A stretch of 64,000 bases of DNA from [Phialemoniopsis] sp. UDSM-2020 (Eukaryota > Ascomycota > Sordariomycetes > Thyridiales > Thyridiaceae): contig JAEILZ010000004.1 in the NCBI GenBank assembly GCA_018873225.1, positions 62,001 through 126,000 on the forward strand, given 5' to 3'. The notes below the pieces were generated by a model. That model worked only from the letters and a program-made list of their open reading frames with translations. It did not search any database and had not been told where the DNA came from. Each line of letters opens with the position of its first letter. Position 1 is the first letter of the stretch. The translations under genes and the position numbers were made by a program. Positions 21,690 to 33,118 of the stretch are shown here, in pieces.

Positions 21690-23255
21690 CTACTTGGTGT
21701 TCTTGATATTGATGTTGGAATAAAAAGTCGTGCGGTTCATGTTCAGCTCGTCAAACGACGTGGCAGGCTTCGCGCTGTTCTCCATGTAGATATCGGTGAA
21801 GGTCACGTCACTGATTGTCGATGAGGCGTTGTACCCCTGGATCAAGCCACGCTGCTTCCCCTTCATGCGGGCCTGGATGTTCCTGAGGGTGATGCCAGGG
21901 CCGATGGGGCCAGCACCTTGCTTGACATAGTTGACGTACAGCGTGGCCCAGGCGGCTTGACCACCGGGAGAGCCACCCAGACGCTCAATGTCAATGTTCT
22001 GCCAGGTGATGTTCCTGGCGGTAGCAGTGCCGTACTTGTGGTTGATGCCGCAGCCGACGCCAGCGTAGTACACGTAGCTATCCTGGAAGGTGATGTCGGA
22101 CTGCTCCTCCCAGACGCCCTCTCCAATCTTGTACGCGTAGCACAGGGTCCAGGCTAGGCAATCCTCGAAAAGGATGTTGCTGTTGGGGCGCGGGTTGTAG
22201 GGATAGGGAACAGTGGTGCCGGTCTTGTACGGCCAGGTCTTGGCAGAGAAGCTGTCGTCGTTGGCGATAGCAACGACCCGGCGCACCTTGACATTGGTAG
22301 ATTCGTTGATGTCGATGCCATCGTCTTGTTCCACGTCATGACGGTCAAAGATCTTGAGGTTGGTGAAAGTGGCGTCTTGAACTTGCACAACGTTGACGGC
22401 CCAGAAGGAGGCGTCCCGGACCAGGACGCCATCCATATGGAAGTTCTTGGTGCCGGCCGGCACCACAAGGCTTGCAATGAACTTTTGAGCGCCCGTGTAT
22501 TGCTTTGTGTTGTATCCGTTGCCGTCAATGGTGCCCCGTCCGAAGATCTTGATGTCGGTTGTGTCCTTGTCCGTGTAGATCCACCAGGTGCCGTCACCCA
22601 GGTCCGACTTGGTGAACATGACATTGTAGTCGGCCTTCTTGCCAGTGAAGCGGACAACCGCACCACCAGCGAGGTAAAGGGAGGTCTTGTCGCGGATGAC
22701 CAGGTGACCAATCAGGTAGAGACCGGGCGGGACGTAGACGATGCTGCCAGGCTTCTTGGCGGCAGCATCCATGGCATCCTGAATGCCCTTGGTGATTGCA
22801 GCACCAGTGTTGTCTGCCTTGTAGTCCAGCACATTGAAAACGTTGGAGGCGCCGATCTTGGGAACATTGGTCTCCGTCGGGTCGGCACCGACCACAAACT
22901 CTTTCATGCTGTTGATCTTGACGATGAGGTAGTGGGCTTTCTTCATCTTGAAGATGAGCTTCTTCCCGTCGACCCTGGCATTGATGGGCAACGCCTTGGG
23001 GCTGATGGAGTACGAGGTGATAGACTGCTGGTCCATGGCCTCGATGATGATCTCGGTGTCATAGCCCTCGTCCATGGAGAACTGAACGTAGTCATAGCCG
23101 GCATAGCTGACTGTGTACATATCGGTGCCATTGACCTTGAGGGAGAAGTGCGCTGACTTGCTGTAGATGGAGGGCCGAGGGTAGCCAACATAAGCACCAT
23201 TGACCGCAGCGGCTAGGAGCGACGCCACGGTCAGAGCAGTCTTGAGAAACATCAT
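21690..23255 (-). CDS. secreted GH28-like glycosidase (pectin-lyase fold)
   Basis: An intronless gene of 521 residues from the ATG at 23255. Residues 1-20 are a signal peptide. An N-terminal beta-rich domain (about 20-130) precedes the right-handed parallel beta-helix, which opens with NVFNVLDYKADNTGAA and contains the acidic clusters DDGIDINES and IANDDSFSAKT and the GCGINHKYG turn. These correspond in order to the NTD, DD and GHG regions of GH28, with substitutions. It should cleave a pectic or related uronic-acid polymer outside the cell. A GH49-type dextranase-like reading is less likely but not excluded. It faces the beta-mannosidase gene head-to-head, with a TATATA box at 23335-23340. 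Confidence 0.8.
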   Translation of the reverse strand: MMFLKTALTVASLLAAAVNGAYVGYPRPSIYSKSAHFSLKVNGTDMYTVSYAGYDYVQFSMDEGYDTEIIIEAMDQQSITSYSISPKALPINARVDGKKLIFKMKKAHYLIVKINSMKEFVVGADPTETNVPKIGASNVFNVLDYKADNTGAAITKGIQDAMDAAAKKPGSIVYVPPGLYLIGHLVIRDKTSLYLAGGAVVRFTGKKADYNVMFTKSDLGDGTWWIYTDKDTTDIKIFGRGTIDGNGYNTKQYTGAQKFIASLVVPAGTKNFHMDGVLVRDASFWAVNVVQVQDATFTNLKIFDRHDVEQDDGIDINESTNVKVRRVVAIANDDSFSAKTWPYKTGTTVPYPYNPRPNSNILFEDCLAWTLCYAYKIGEGVWEEQSDITFQDSYVYYAGVGCGINHKYGTATARNITWQNIDIERLGGSPGGQAAWATLYVNYVKQGAGPIGPGITLRNIQARMKGKQRGLIQGYNASSTISDVTFTDIYMENSAKPATSFDELNMNRTTFYSNINIKNTK

Positions 23256-23807
23256 GGCGAACAAAGCACGTCAAGAGTACAGAGCTCGGTCCTGATGGTC
23301 ATTCCATTGATGCTATCTCGAGCGAACCCGCGATTATATATCTTCTTCTGGAGGCGCCATCATGCACACTGGCGACCGTGCCGCATCTCCAATGTAGCTG
23401 TGCCGTCGTTGTACCCAGCGATGGGGGCTGTGTTGATCACACCTTACATCACATCCTTGGAACTATTCTGGGGTAACTCGTACTGACGATCACCCCTCCA
23501 GAACTACGCCATTTGAGCCAAGCTCACGGCCCCCCTCACCGCCCACATTCTGGTCACCAAAGACGCTACTGAGTGTAGCTGCGGGACTGGTGGTTGCTGG
23601 CTGCTTGGCACTCATCCCGCAGGGGCATCCCGCACGATGCTCCGAGCATGGCCGGACGGACGCAACCAGCCCACCATACACGGAAATGTATCCGGACAAA
23701 GTATTTACACGTGAGTTTTATAACTGCAAGAGAGAAAGATGTCGATTTGCCGTGCGTCGTTACAGTCAGATCTGACAAGGAAGGCAATCCGGCCCGCTGA
23801 GTGAATC
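23256..23807. promoter_or_regulatory. divergent promoter of GH28-like and beta-mannosidase genes
   Basis: 552 bp. Two complete copies of the complement of TGCGGGATG lie at 23613-23621 and 23626-23634, only 4 bp apart, with a near match TGCGGGAC at 23580-23587. A TATATA box for the glycosidase is at 23335-23340. The double element sits about 175-195 bp before the mannosidase start. Confidence 0.6.
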
Positions 23808-26507
23808 ATGATGCTGACGAAACAGACCTTCTCATCTTGGAGCTGGAGAGACAGCGCAGACCCTAGTCTCGCTGGACAAACCGAAGCTCCTATCACCAAG
23901 TCAGTGACAAACCCCTGATCCATACACCAGATTGTGTATCAAAGCATCTGAATTTGGCCTAGTGGGTCCTTGTGCCTTATACAGCCTTACTAACGTACGG
24001 TGCACAGCATTCATCTTGATCTACTTGCTGCTAAGCTGATACCTGACCCCTTTGTTGGTCAGAACGAGGCAAATTTGCAATGGATTCAGCACAAGACCTG
24101 GATCTACACGACCAAATTCAAAGCCTCCCCCTTGGAGAAGGCTGAGCTTGCAGACTTAGTCTTTGAGGGTCTGGACACCTTTGCTACGGTCAAGCTCAAT
24201 CGCACTGAGATTCTAAGGTAGGACAATTAACACAGCTAGAGATCTGCGCCTTGATGGCTGACTTTATTGCATAGGACTGAGAACATGTTCATTGGTCATC
24301 GCGTAGATGTCAGAAAACTACTCAAAGAGGAGAACGAACTAGAGATCACGTTTGACTCTGCGTACGACAAAGGAGAGACGTTGAGGGCAGAGCACGGTGA
24401 CCGTATCTGCTGGAACGGCCATTACGGCCGTATCTACGTGCGCAAGGCGCAGTATCACTTTGGCTGGGACTGGGGACCGTCTTTTGTGACATGTGGCCCC
24501 TGGAAACCTGTGAGTCTCGAACGATACAGGTCGCGTATCGATGACATCTATGTCGATATCATCCTCACCGACGACTTCACCGAGGCTACTCTGAAAGTCG
24601 ATATAGCAGTGGAGCCCAAGACAGACTCTCAGTCTGTCCAAATTGAGCTGCTGGGGCCTGATGAATCGGCTCTCTCTTCCAGTGAGACTAAGAGCGGCTC
24701 TAGCTCCATCTCAGTCGCCCGACCGGAACTATGGTATCCCCATACACATGGCGCACAACCTCTGTATCAACTGAAAGTCTCTTTGCGATCAGCTGCTGGC
24801 GAGGTGCTAGACACCAAGACGCAGACTATCGGCATTCGACGAATCGAGCTGGTACAAGAGCCACTCAAAGAAGGCACCTCGTTCTACTTCAAGGTGAACG
24901 GAGTTGCGATCTTCGCTGGTGGAAGCAACTGGATTCCGGGGGACAACTTCCTCCCTCGCATGACGCCAGACCGCTACAAGCGGTGGATCGAAATTGCCGT
25001 TAGGGGTAGTCAGAACATGCTCCGGATCTGGGGTGGTGGAATCTACGAAAACGATGCGTTCTATGACGAATGCGACCGGCAAGGTGTGCTTGTCTGGCAA
25101 GACTTCTTGTTTGCCTGCGGAAACTACCCGACCGACAAGTGGTTCATTGACAGTGTTACTGAGGAGGCAACTCAGAACATCAAGCGTTTGAGATCACATC
25201 CTTCTCTTGCCATCTGGGCAGGCAACAACGAAGACTACCAGGTTGCCAACGAAGGTTTGAAGCACGACATGAAGATACCCGAGGAGGAGTGGGCCAAGTC
25301 TACCTTTGGTGCACGAGTGACCTATGAGCGAACGCTGCCCGATTTGGTCCAGAAGTACTCACCCGGGACCATATACTGGCCTGGATCTCCGTTTGGCGGT
25401 GTGGACAACAACAGCGACCGCACGATCGGAGATGTCCACATCTGGAACGTCTCGAGCGGCATGCTGTTACCCTACCAGAGATATCCCGACGTGCCAGCTC
25501 GGTTCATCTCGGAATTCGGCATGATCTCCTGTCCCTCGGTGGCAACCGTCAAAGAGACCTTCTTTGGAGATGATGAGGATCACCACGTGCAGAGCAAGTC
25601 CTTTGAGTTCCACAACAAAGCCCACGGATACGAGAAGCGCATGTTCACCTGTATTGGCGAGAGCGTCCGGATGTCCTTCGAGCTGGAGCCATATGTCTAC
25701 CTTTCTCAGCTCGTCCAGGGCGAAGCCATGTACTACGCGTACCGAGGCTGGCGCCGCCTGTTCGAGGGACGTCAATGCGGAGGCACACTTGTCTGGCAAC
25801 TTGGTGATTCATGGCCAGTCACCAGCTGGGCCATCGTCGATCACTTTGAGCGCCCGAAGATGGCCTACTATACCATTGCCCGCGCTATGCGGAATGTCGG
25901 CACTGGCATCTCTCGCAAGCTCAATGTCAACCCCAGACCCAATCATCAACACGAGGCTTTCTGCAACGGCAAGATCAAGGCGGATGCTGCTGGTGTCATA
26001 GCCCATGCTACTCCTCACATCTACCCTGCCAGGGAGTCCAATTTCTCTGTGTGGGTCGTCAACGCTACCACCGAGGTACAGAAGTTGAAGATCCGAGTAA
26101 GGTTCATCAGTGTCAAGACCGGGAAGGAAGTACGCGACGCTGTTGAACAGACTGTTGAGGCCAAGGCCACTGGCACAACTGAGATTATCAGCAATGCCGA
26201 AGGCCCCGAAGAGGAGCCTACTGTCATCGCATCCGAGATCTTCGATGCCCAGGGGGCGCTAGTGTCCCATGATGTGGACTGGCCTCAGCCGCTTAAGCAT
26301 CTTACTTTCCCTGAGCGCCAACTGAAGGTTGAAGTCCAGGGTGATGAGCTGATTATATCCGCTGCAAGACCGGTCAAGGGCCTGTTCTTCAAGAATGTCG
26401 GCGTGCAGTTCAGTGATAATGCGTTGGATGTTGTTCCTGGTCAAAAGCTGAGGGTTGTTGCAAAGGGGTTGAAGGAGGAGCCTGAATGGACATACTACGG
26501 TATTTGA
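23808..26507 (+). CDS. beta-mannosidase, GH2, intracellular type
   Basis: Three exons (23808-23899, 24008-24217, 24275-26507) give 844 residues, the standard length of fungal MndB-type enzymes. The N-terminal jelly-roll starts with WSWRDSADPSLAG and NIHLDLLAAKLIPDPFVGQN, followed by FGWDWGPSFVTCGPWKP. In the TIM barrel the acid/base Glu420 lies in WAGNNED and the nucleophile Glu514 in ISEFGM. It removes terminal beta-1,4-mannose (EC 3.2.1.25). With no signal peptide it should act inside the cell on imported manno-oligosaccharides, which fits the sugar carrier at 28.4 kb. The first exon is short; I chose its GTCAGT donor because it alone joins in phase to the conserved HLDLL block. Confidence 0.92.
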
Positions 26508-26600
26508 AATTGAGGTACATCCACTTGAATAGACTTTATAGGCTTAACCTATAATACAATAAATTGAGATGATTTCCTCTTTTAACCTGGTTGTAATGCT

Positions 26601-27644
26601 CTATCTTAATTTTGGAGCCACGTCCCAGGGAGGATGGCAAAATTGCATTCTGTCCGGATCGAGGGAGGGATAGTGAGCCCGAATGGCCTGCAGCACCTCT
26701 TTGAACAATATTTGGTACCCAATTGATGTGAGATGTAGACCTATGACACTCTTCAGTAAAGGTTCAAAAATCCTCTCGGATGGAGAATCAAACTTACCGT
26801 CTGTGAAAAGCTCTTGTAGACGCACGTTGACCGGTAATTTGTGGCTACCGACAATATCGTCACCAACTTCCCAGCCTGCATGCCGAAGAAATGAAGTCCA
26901 GATGTCTACAACCGGTACTGTGAGATGGCTTCCAACTTCCCTACATGCGTTGGCATACTGCGCGGTGTTTTCGACCGTCCGTCGCATTTCACCATCAAAA
27001 CCACGCGCCCGATCGGCGACAATGCGCTGGTGTTCGTTGATGGGCGGTGGGGTGACCAGAAGAATGTGAGGTTGATGCGCCTGGACTTGTGGGTTGGTGA
27101 TAATAGCAGTCAGATTGTCACGGAACGCATCTAGCGAAACGTGGTGCCCCGTGGGGTCATTGGCAAGACACGAGTCGTTGGCACCAAAACAGATAATCTA
27201 GGTATTCGAATGGGATCAATTTCTGGATTACAGAGCAGAAGGGCATGTATCTCACTAGCAATTCAACCCGGGCTTGAGCTGTAGTTGGAAAGAACTTTGG
27301 CAGGACAGCAAGTGCATGATCAGTGTTGTATCCGCTGGCAGATCGGTGTCAGGTGAGTAAATCGCAACAAAACGGATCAAATCATGAAGCCGGAAGCCTT
27401 ACGAAAACCCTCTATTGATCACGTCTAACCGTCTCTTGAAGGCTGCCATACGTCAAGGTGTCAACATGGTTCATTGCAAAACGCAAACATCTTAGACTTT
27501 ACCATGGGATAACGCTGCAGCATATGAAAACTCATTCACCGGATCGAACGAGTTTTCCGTGATTGAATCACCAAAGAGTATGATCTGCCCATAAGGACCC
27601 TCGGAAGGCTCCTTGATAATGGTTTGTTGCGGAGTTGCGGCCAT
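26601..27644 (-). CDS. SGNH/GDSL esterase, IAH1-like
   Basis: Five minus-strand exons (27644-27503, 27442-27403, 27334-27256, 27197-26798, 26740-26601) give 266 residues. The catalytic blocks are in order: GDSIT with the nucleophile Ser, INRGFSGYNT with the Gly block, FGANDS with the Asn, and DGLHLTSIG with the Asp-His pair. This is the isoamyl-acetate-hydrolysing esterase family, cytosolic, cleaving short-chain acyl esters. The last intron (57 nt, stop-free) sits inside the Asp-Gly codons; if it is left unspliced the catalytic Asp appears to be missing. The position next to beta-mannosidase suggests removal of acetyl groups from oligosaccharides (inference). Confidence 0.87.
26741..26797 (-). 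other. stop-free 57-nt intron interrupting the DxxH catalytic block
   Basis: The GTAAGT donor after GAC-G and the CATAG acceptor before GT-CTA-CAT restore Asp-Gly-Leu-His. Length is a multiple of three without stops, so an automated caller would translate it as 19 extra residues. Confidence 0.88.
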
Positions 27645-28409
27645 TGGGAGGCGGGTCACGTTGGCCACAGGGATGCGAGGAGTAGGTGTGGTAGGAATCG
27701 ATCAGCCTTGCAGTCTGAGTTAGGCCAGGATCAGAATCTGGGATTGTCTTGGGAGCTATAGTATCAAGGTAAAAGACGTCTGGGGCTTACCTGCAAATAG
27801 TACGTGCATTACGGAGTACTTGGATCCGTCGTTAGCATCCCAGAGTGACGGAAGGGCAACGTAGCTAATTGTGGGATGCGGGATGTGCGGGATTGTGTGG
27901 GGAGGCTGCGGGATGCAGTGCCTCAGAGATTCGAGAAGACGAGTAAGCTGGTCGAGACTTGTGTACTAGCAACTTGATACGGATTACGCGGGATCTGAAG
28001 TGTTAAATTGTTAAGCTTGAAAGTCTCCAAGTGGGATCGGTCTTGTTTTAGCATCAAGTCCCACATCCATCCACTAGTTATGGGGGCAAAGACTAGACAT
28101 GCGGGCAAAGCTGTGTGTGGGTCTGGGAGAGAAGAATTGTCGGGAGATCAGCCCTCACAAACATCGCGCTACCATCCCAATCCAGAGTGCCATCCCTCTT
28201 CAACGCGTTCGCCTCTGGATTGTAGACCACCACGTGAGAAAGTCACCCCACGGGGATGGGAACCTTGTGCGTTTTGAAGGCCAGAATTCTCCGCACTTTG
28301 ACTTAGAGGCCCATCTATAAATCCTCTGCATGGTGCGGCTCCGGGAAGTCCAAGTTGTTAAGGCACTTCAATCCAGTCCGTCGGCACGAAGACCACAAGC
28401 TTTACCACC
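27645..28409. promoter_or_regulatory. divergent promoter of esterase and sugar carrier
   Basis: 765 bp. TGCGGGATG at 27877-27885 is followed directly by TGCGGGAT at 27886-27893, and a further TGCGGGATG lies at 27907-27915 inside the small inverted repeat CTGC-GGGAT-GCAG. A GCGGGAT is at 27988-27994. A TATAAAT box at 28316-28322 lies about 90 bp before the carrier ATG. Confidence 0.6.
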
Positions 28410-30180
28410 ATGTCCGAACAACCTCGTGTCCAACCGGCTGATGCCGCTACCCATGTCGAGGGGCTCGGCAAGAATACCGCTTCTGCCCACGACACGGGCA
28501 TAGCACTCAACGACCATGCTGTCGCTTTGGACAGCGAGGAGCTTCGCGACCAGATGACCGCGCAGGTCAACGCACACAAACCCAAATGGAACTCACGGGC
28601 ATCCCTCCAGATGCTCTTCTTCCTCTTTGTTGCCTATTGCAGTATGTATTGCCCATGCGGCCGCCTCTTGCGCCGCGGCAGGAGTACAGACTAACCTTGC
28701 CTCTCTAATTAGACTCTTGGGGCACTGGCTTCGACAGCTCCCTCATGAGTGCCATGAACTCCAACGACCGCTGGCACAAGGACCTCGACGTGCCCAAGAC
28801 CGGCGGTTACCTTGGCATTGTCACGGCTATCTATACCATTGGCAACTTGAGCGGTTCCTTCATCGCAGGCCCGGCATCTGATAAATGGGGTCGTCGCTGG
28901 GGAATGTTTGGTGGCGCCTGTGTCGTCGAGGTGGGCGCCATCATCATGGCCACGGCCAAGACCTCGGGCGCCTACATGGGAGGCCGGTTCATGACTGGCT
29001 TCGGTGTCGCCATTGTCCGCTCTGCCGCCCCCGCGTTCGTCACCGAGACCGCACCCCCGTCGTGGCGAGGCCCTGCGACACTCTTGTACAACTCGCTCTG
29101 GATCATCGGCGCAATTCTCTCGAGCTCCATCGCATACGGCACCGGTCCCATCCAGTCGAGTCTGTCTTGGAGGATCCCGCTCTGGCTGCAGATCGTTCCC
29201 TCGTCCATCGTCATCCTGTTCTCGCTCTTCCTGCCCGAGACCCCTCGATGGCTTATCGCCAATGACCGCCACGAGGAGGCTAGATCCGTACTCGCAAAGT
29301 ATCACGCCAACGGTGACGAGCACTCCCCACTCATCGCCCTCGAAATGGCCGAAATGCAGGCCAGTATCAAGCAGCAGGCCTCCGACAAGAGATGGTATGA
29401 CTACTCGGAGCTTTTCAACTCCCGATCGAGCCGGTACCGAACTTTTCTGGTCGTCTCCATCGCAGCTATTGGTAAGATTTCACTGCTGTTCTGTACAAGG
29501 ACCACTCGACTAATCTTCAAACAGGACAATGGGGTGGTTCAAACCTGACAGGCTACTACCAGGCCAATATTCTCCGCAGCATCGGCATCACAGCCCAGAA
29601 CCGCCTGCTCATCTTCAATCTGGCCTACTACATCTCTGCTCTGGGCGGCGCGACCATCGGCTCCCTCATTTGTGACCTCGTCGGCCGTCGCAAGCTCCTC
29701 ATGATGGGCTGCCTTTCGATGTGTGTCTGCCTGATCGCCCTCACGGGCCTCACCTCGCAGTTCCACCCTGGTCAACCGGATGCCGTATCAAACTTGACGA
29801 TCGCCTTCATCTTCTTCGTAGGGATCTTCCACTCTGCTGGCATCAACCCCCTCGTCGTCGCGTACCCCGTCGAGTGTCTCCACACCAACACCCGTGCCAA
29901 GGGCATGGGCTTGAACAACTTCACTCTGAATGTGGCCGAGTTTGTCAACACGTATGGTGCACCGATCGCGCTGAAGAACATTGGATGGAAGCTCTACATT
30001 ATCTACACCGTGTGGAACGGCGTTCAGACTGCTTGGATCTACTTCTTCTTTGTCGAGACGCGCGGCCGAACTCTTGAAGAGCTGGACGCTATCTTTGAGG
30101 CGAAGAACCCTGTCAAGGAGTCTCTGAAGAAGGCACACCACGTCGAAGCTGTCACGGCTGAAGACCTCAAGGGGGTCTGA
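28410..30180 (+). CDS. MFS sugar transporter (lactose/hexose permease type)
   Basis: Three exons (28410-28641, 28713-29471, 29525-30180) give 548 residues. A hydrophilic N-terminus of about 65 residues precedes twelve predicted membrane segments. Sugar-porter signatures include DKWGRRWGMFGG, GRFMTGFGVAIVRSAAP, the PETPRWLIANDR block, GQWGGSNLTGYYQ in segment 7, and FFVETRGRTLEELDAIFE after segment 12. This branch holds fungal lactose, cellodextrin-like and hexose permeases; the substrate is unknown. It would import sugars across the plasma membrane. It shares a promoter region with the esterase and lies at the end of the polysaccharide block, so uptake of oligosaccharides from mannan or pectin is a reasonable guess. 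Confidence 0.9.
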
Positions 30181-30395
30181 TTGGGGAATGAGGGTTGGCA
30201 CGAGGATATTTGACTCGTTTTGAGAGAGTCATTGTATGATTTTCAGACTCGGTCGTAAATGTTTATCTAGATCTGACTGTCACCGAAATCGTAGTGTAGC
30301 TCCTTAGATGGAGAAAACCGAGGCACATTTCCAGTGTCTTTCGTAATGTGACGTCGGCTTCAAACTGCCACCCCTGTCACTTATCAATCAGACAA

Positions 30396-32233
30396 TCACC
30401 ACTTATATCTGAATTTCATCCAGTCCTCCTTGTCCGTGCGGTCCAAGAACTCCTCGTTGTCAAAGGTGTTTGCTTCGATGACCTCCGGCGGCGTCTGAGC
30501 CAGGGCCCGATCGCGCCTCTTGTTCTCGAAGTAGTAGTAGGCGCCGAGTGCCAGTCCAATGATCTCGGTCAGGCAGATACCGACAAGCATGGCGCGGATG
30601 CCGGTGTCATAGTTGGGAGCCTCCTTGTCAATGAACAGCTGAGGCGTGACGATATTGCCCACGCAAAAGAAGATGAAAGACGACAGAGTCACCACGACCT
30701 TTTTGGACGTGCCGGCAACGTTCGAAGAGATGAGACTCAGCAGCAGCGCGTAGGAAGCAGGCACGCATGTCAGCGTCCATACACCCGTCAGACGCACCCA
30801 AGTCATATGCCGCGGGGCGACAGCGAGCATGATGCATCCAGCAACAGTAGGCAGAGAGATGGCGCACATGATGAGAGTGCGGCCGTTCTTGAACTTGCTG
30901 GAAAAGTATGCTCCAAGAGCCATTGCGACGATTTCGACACCTCCGTTAGGCATGGTCAGGAGCGTTGTAGTCAGGCCGGTGAACCCCATATCGCGGATAA
31001 TGATTGGCTTGAAGGAGCCTCCGATATTCAACATCATGGAGATGCCGGTCCACAATGCGATCATCCAGCACTGAGGGTCTTTCAGTGCCTCCAGAGCCTG
31101 GGCCCACTTGAACTGCTTGTTCTTGATTCCGGTACGGTTCTTTCGTAGACGCTCGATGGCGATAGATTTCTCACGATGGTCCAGGAATCTTGCGACGGCC
31201 GGTGACTCTGGGAGCCAGAGGTAAATAACCACGGACTGTGATTTTGGTTAGAAACGGGGACTACACCATGCGACATGCGATAGATAAAGAGTAGCTTACC
31301 CAGACCACTGTGAAACCTCCACAGATAAGGAACACAAGCTGCCATGTTTTGACGCCCGTCGTATGGATGTTTCCAATGCCCCAAGAGAAGAATCCGCCAA
31401 GGATCAAGGCAACGCCGACCTAGATAGGTTTAGTATGAGGGATACAATCCAAGTCAATCGAAAACCATACCATTGAGTACCACACAGACACACGAGCACC
31501 CTGTTCACCAGACTTGTAGAACATGCCGGTGAGCTGAACCCAACATGGACCGATGCTAAAGTAATGTTAGTCGCTGTGTACGCGTGACGGAGGAGTTTAG
31601 TATGCCTGACCATGCTTCGAATACGCCCATGAGGAATCTGATGATAGCCATTCCCGTAAAATTCTTAGAAATAGCGCAGAGCATGACGAGAACGCCCCAG
31701 ATGAAGATGTTGACGGCCACAAACTTTCCAATGGGCAGCTTCTGCATCAGAAAGTTGGCGGGAATTTCGCCTGCAAAACTTTTGCGTTAGTCCCTCACCC
31801 GTTTAGATAACTTGTAGCACTGGAAATTACCCGCGAGATAACCGAAGTAGAAGAGAGAGTTTGCCCAAGAGTACTGTTGGCCAACCAAGTGAAGATCCGT
31901 GATCATACCATACACGGCGGCATAGCTGATGGAAACCTTGTCGAGGTGCTGGAGGCCAAAAGTGATTGCGAGCTGGACAATCCAAGTTGTTAGCATCGAC
32001 CCCCCAAGCACAACACTGGATAAGGTGACTCTTACGATAGGTAAGAAATACATATCTATCTTCTTGCGCACGCGACTCTCTTCTTCAGGGGTGTACTCTA
32101 CGACGCCATTCTCGGCGATGTAGCGAAGACCGATGTCAGCACGCGAGTCCACCACTTGTCCCTTGCTAGTGTCATCCTGGATGGACTGCCTGTTGTTGGG
32201 CTCGATGGCTTGGTCGTTGGTCTTCTCGGTCAT
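30396..32233 (-). CDS. MFS anion:cation symporter, Dal5/allantoate-permease type
   Basis: Six minus-strand exons (32233-32036, 31972-31831, 31770-31611, 31555-31471, 31419-31300, 31235-30396) give 514 residues. After a hydrophilic N-terminus come the family blocks FGLQHLDKVSISYAAVYGM, SLFYFGYLAGEIPANFLMQK, FLMGVFEACIGPCWVQLTGMFY, and YLWLPESPAVARFL before the long central loop. These are characteristic of Dal5-like carriers of allantoate, nicotinate, pantothenate and other small organic anions. It should be a plasma-membrane proton symporter. It converges with the sugar carrier. A TATATATA run at 32343-32350 is about 110 bp upstream of the ATG. Confidence 0.9.
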
Positions 32234-33118
32234 CTTGGCTTTGATGTGTTGTTGCTTGATAAATTTTGGAAAAGCATAAGGCTGGGGATGCCTCTTTCAC
32301 CAGGAACAGGTCTGGGGGGGGGGGCAGGAAGTAAACCGCTCTTATATATATGTCTGAATCCGGTTCCTCAATATTAGACCGATAGTCCTGACAAAGTGTG
32401 AAGAAGGGAGACGGTGTTGGAGAGGCAAAGACCAAAGCTGCTTGGGAATTCCCAGATTCTTCCTCCTATCCAGCATATTGTATTACGATGCTAGTTTTGC
32501 TGCCCCATTGCTAATCTGGGGTCCCCCCACAATGGACCTTGCCAAGGGAGCCATTCCCTTATCAATTCCGTGCCGGTCCATCAGTTCCGATCATCTCGTG
32601 GAGTGCTACCCCGCGTTGAACCCAAACCTCGTGTGAATAGGCAGTATGAGCGATCACTCTTGATGTTCCCTGTGACTAAGGTTCCCATTGAGGAGGGGAA
32701 CATTGGTCTGTCTAGACGGCGACCAACACCTTTTGCCAAGTGCCAAGTGATAGACTTGCCGCCTTCCCTATCTAACCCGATCCCAGCTCCGCCGACCCCG
32801 ATGCTTGGCATTCTTCGGCCGTGCTTCATGTGTATGTAGGCGTTATCGGTCCCTACTTTTAATACCGAAATATGCTGCATCAACGCCCATTCCTAGCCTT
32901 TCAGATCACAACTTTCCCATGTCAAACCTTGGGTGGAGGGGTTAAATTCGCCACACCTCCATCAGAGGACCACGGTACAACCCCCTGAGGTAGTTGCTTG
33001 TTAAGATTCTAGATGCGGTCTAACCCTCTGCCGCGGGACAGGATCTCGGTGATCATGGCAGATGCATGACTCTAAGCAAGCCTAGAGGAAACATATACTG
33101 TTTTGAAGTAGAGGTTGC
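32234..33118. other. 885 bp intergenic region with an 11-G tract
   Basis: Contains the Dal5-type carrier promoter (TATATATA at 32343-32350) and a G11 run at 32314-32324. The rest up to the end of the Zn2Cys6 gene shows no gene. Confidence 0.5.

Noticed and set aside
22326..23156. 276-codon plus-strand frame
   Set aside because: It is the antisense shadow of the GH28-like gene, whose minus-strand frame shows signal peptide and beta-helix motifs.
26601..26987. Loss of the catalytic Asp in the esterase
   Set aside because: Explained by an unspliced 57-nt intron; the spliced form has a normal DxxH block.
30348..31148. 266-codon plus-strand frame
   Set aside because: Antisense to the last exon of the Dal5-type carrier, with no domain.
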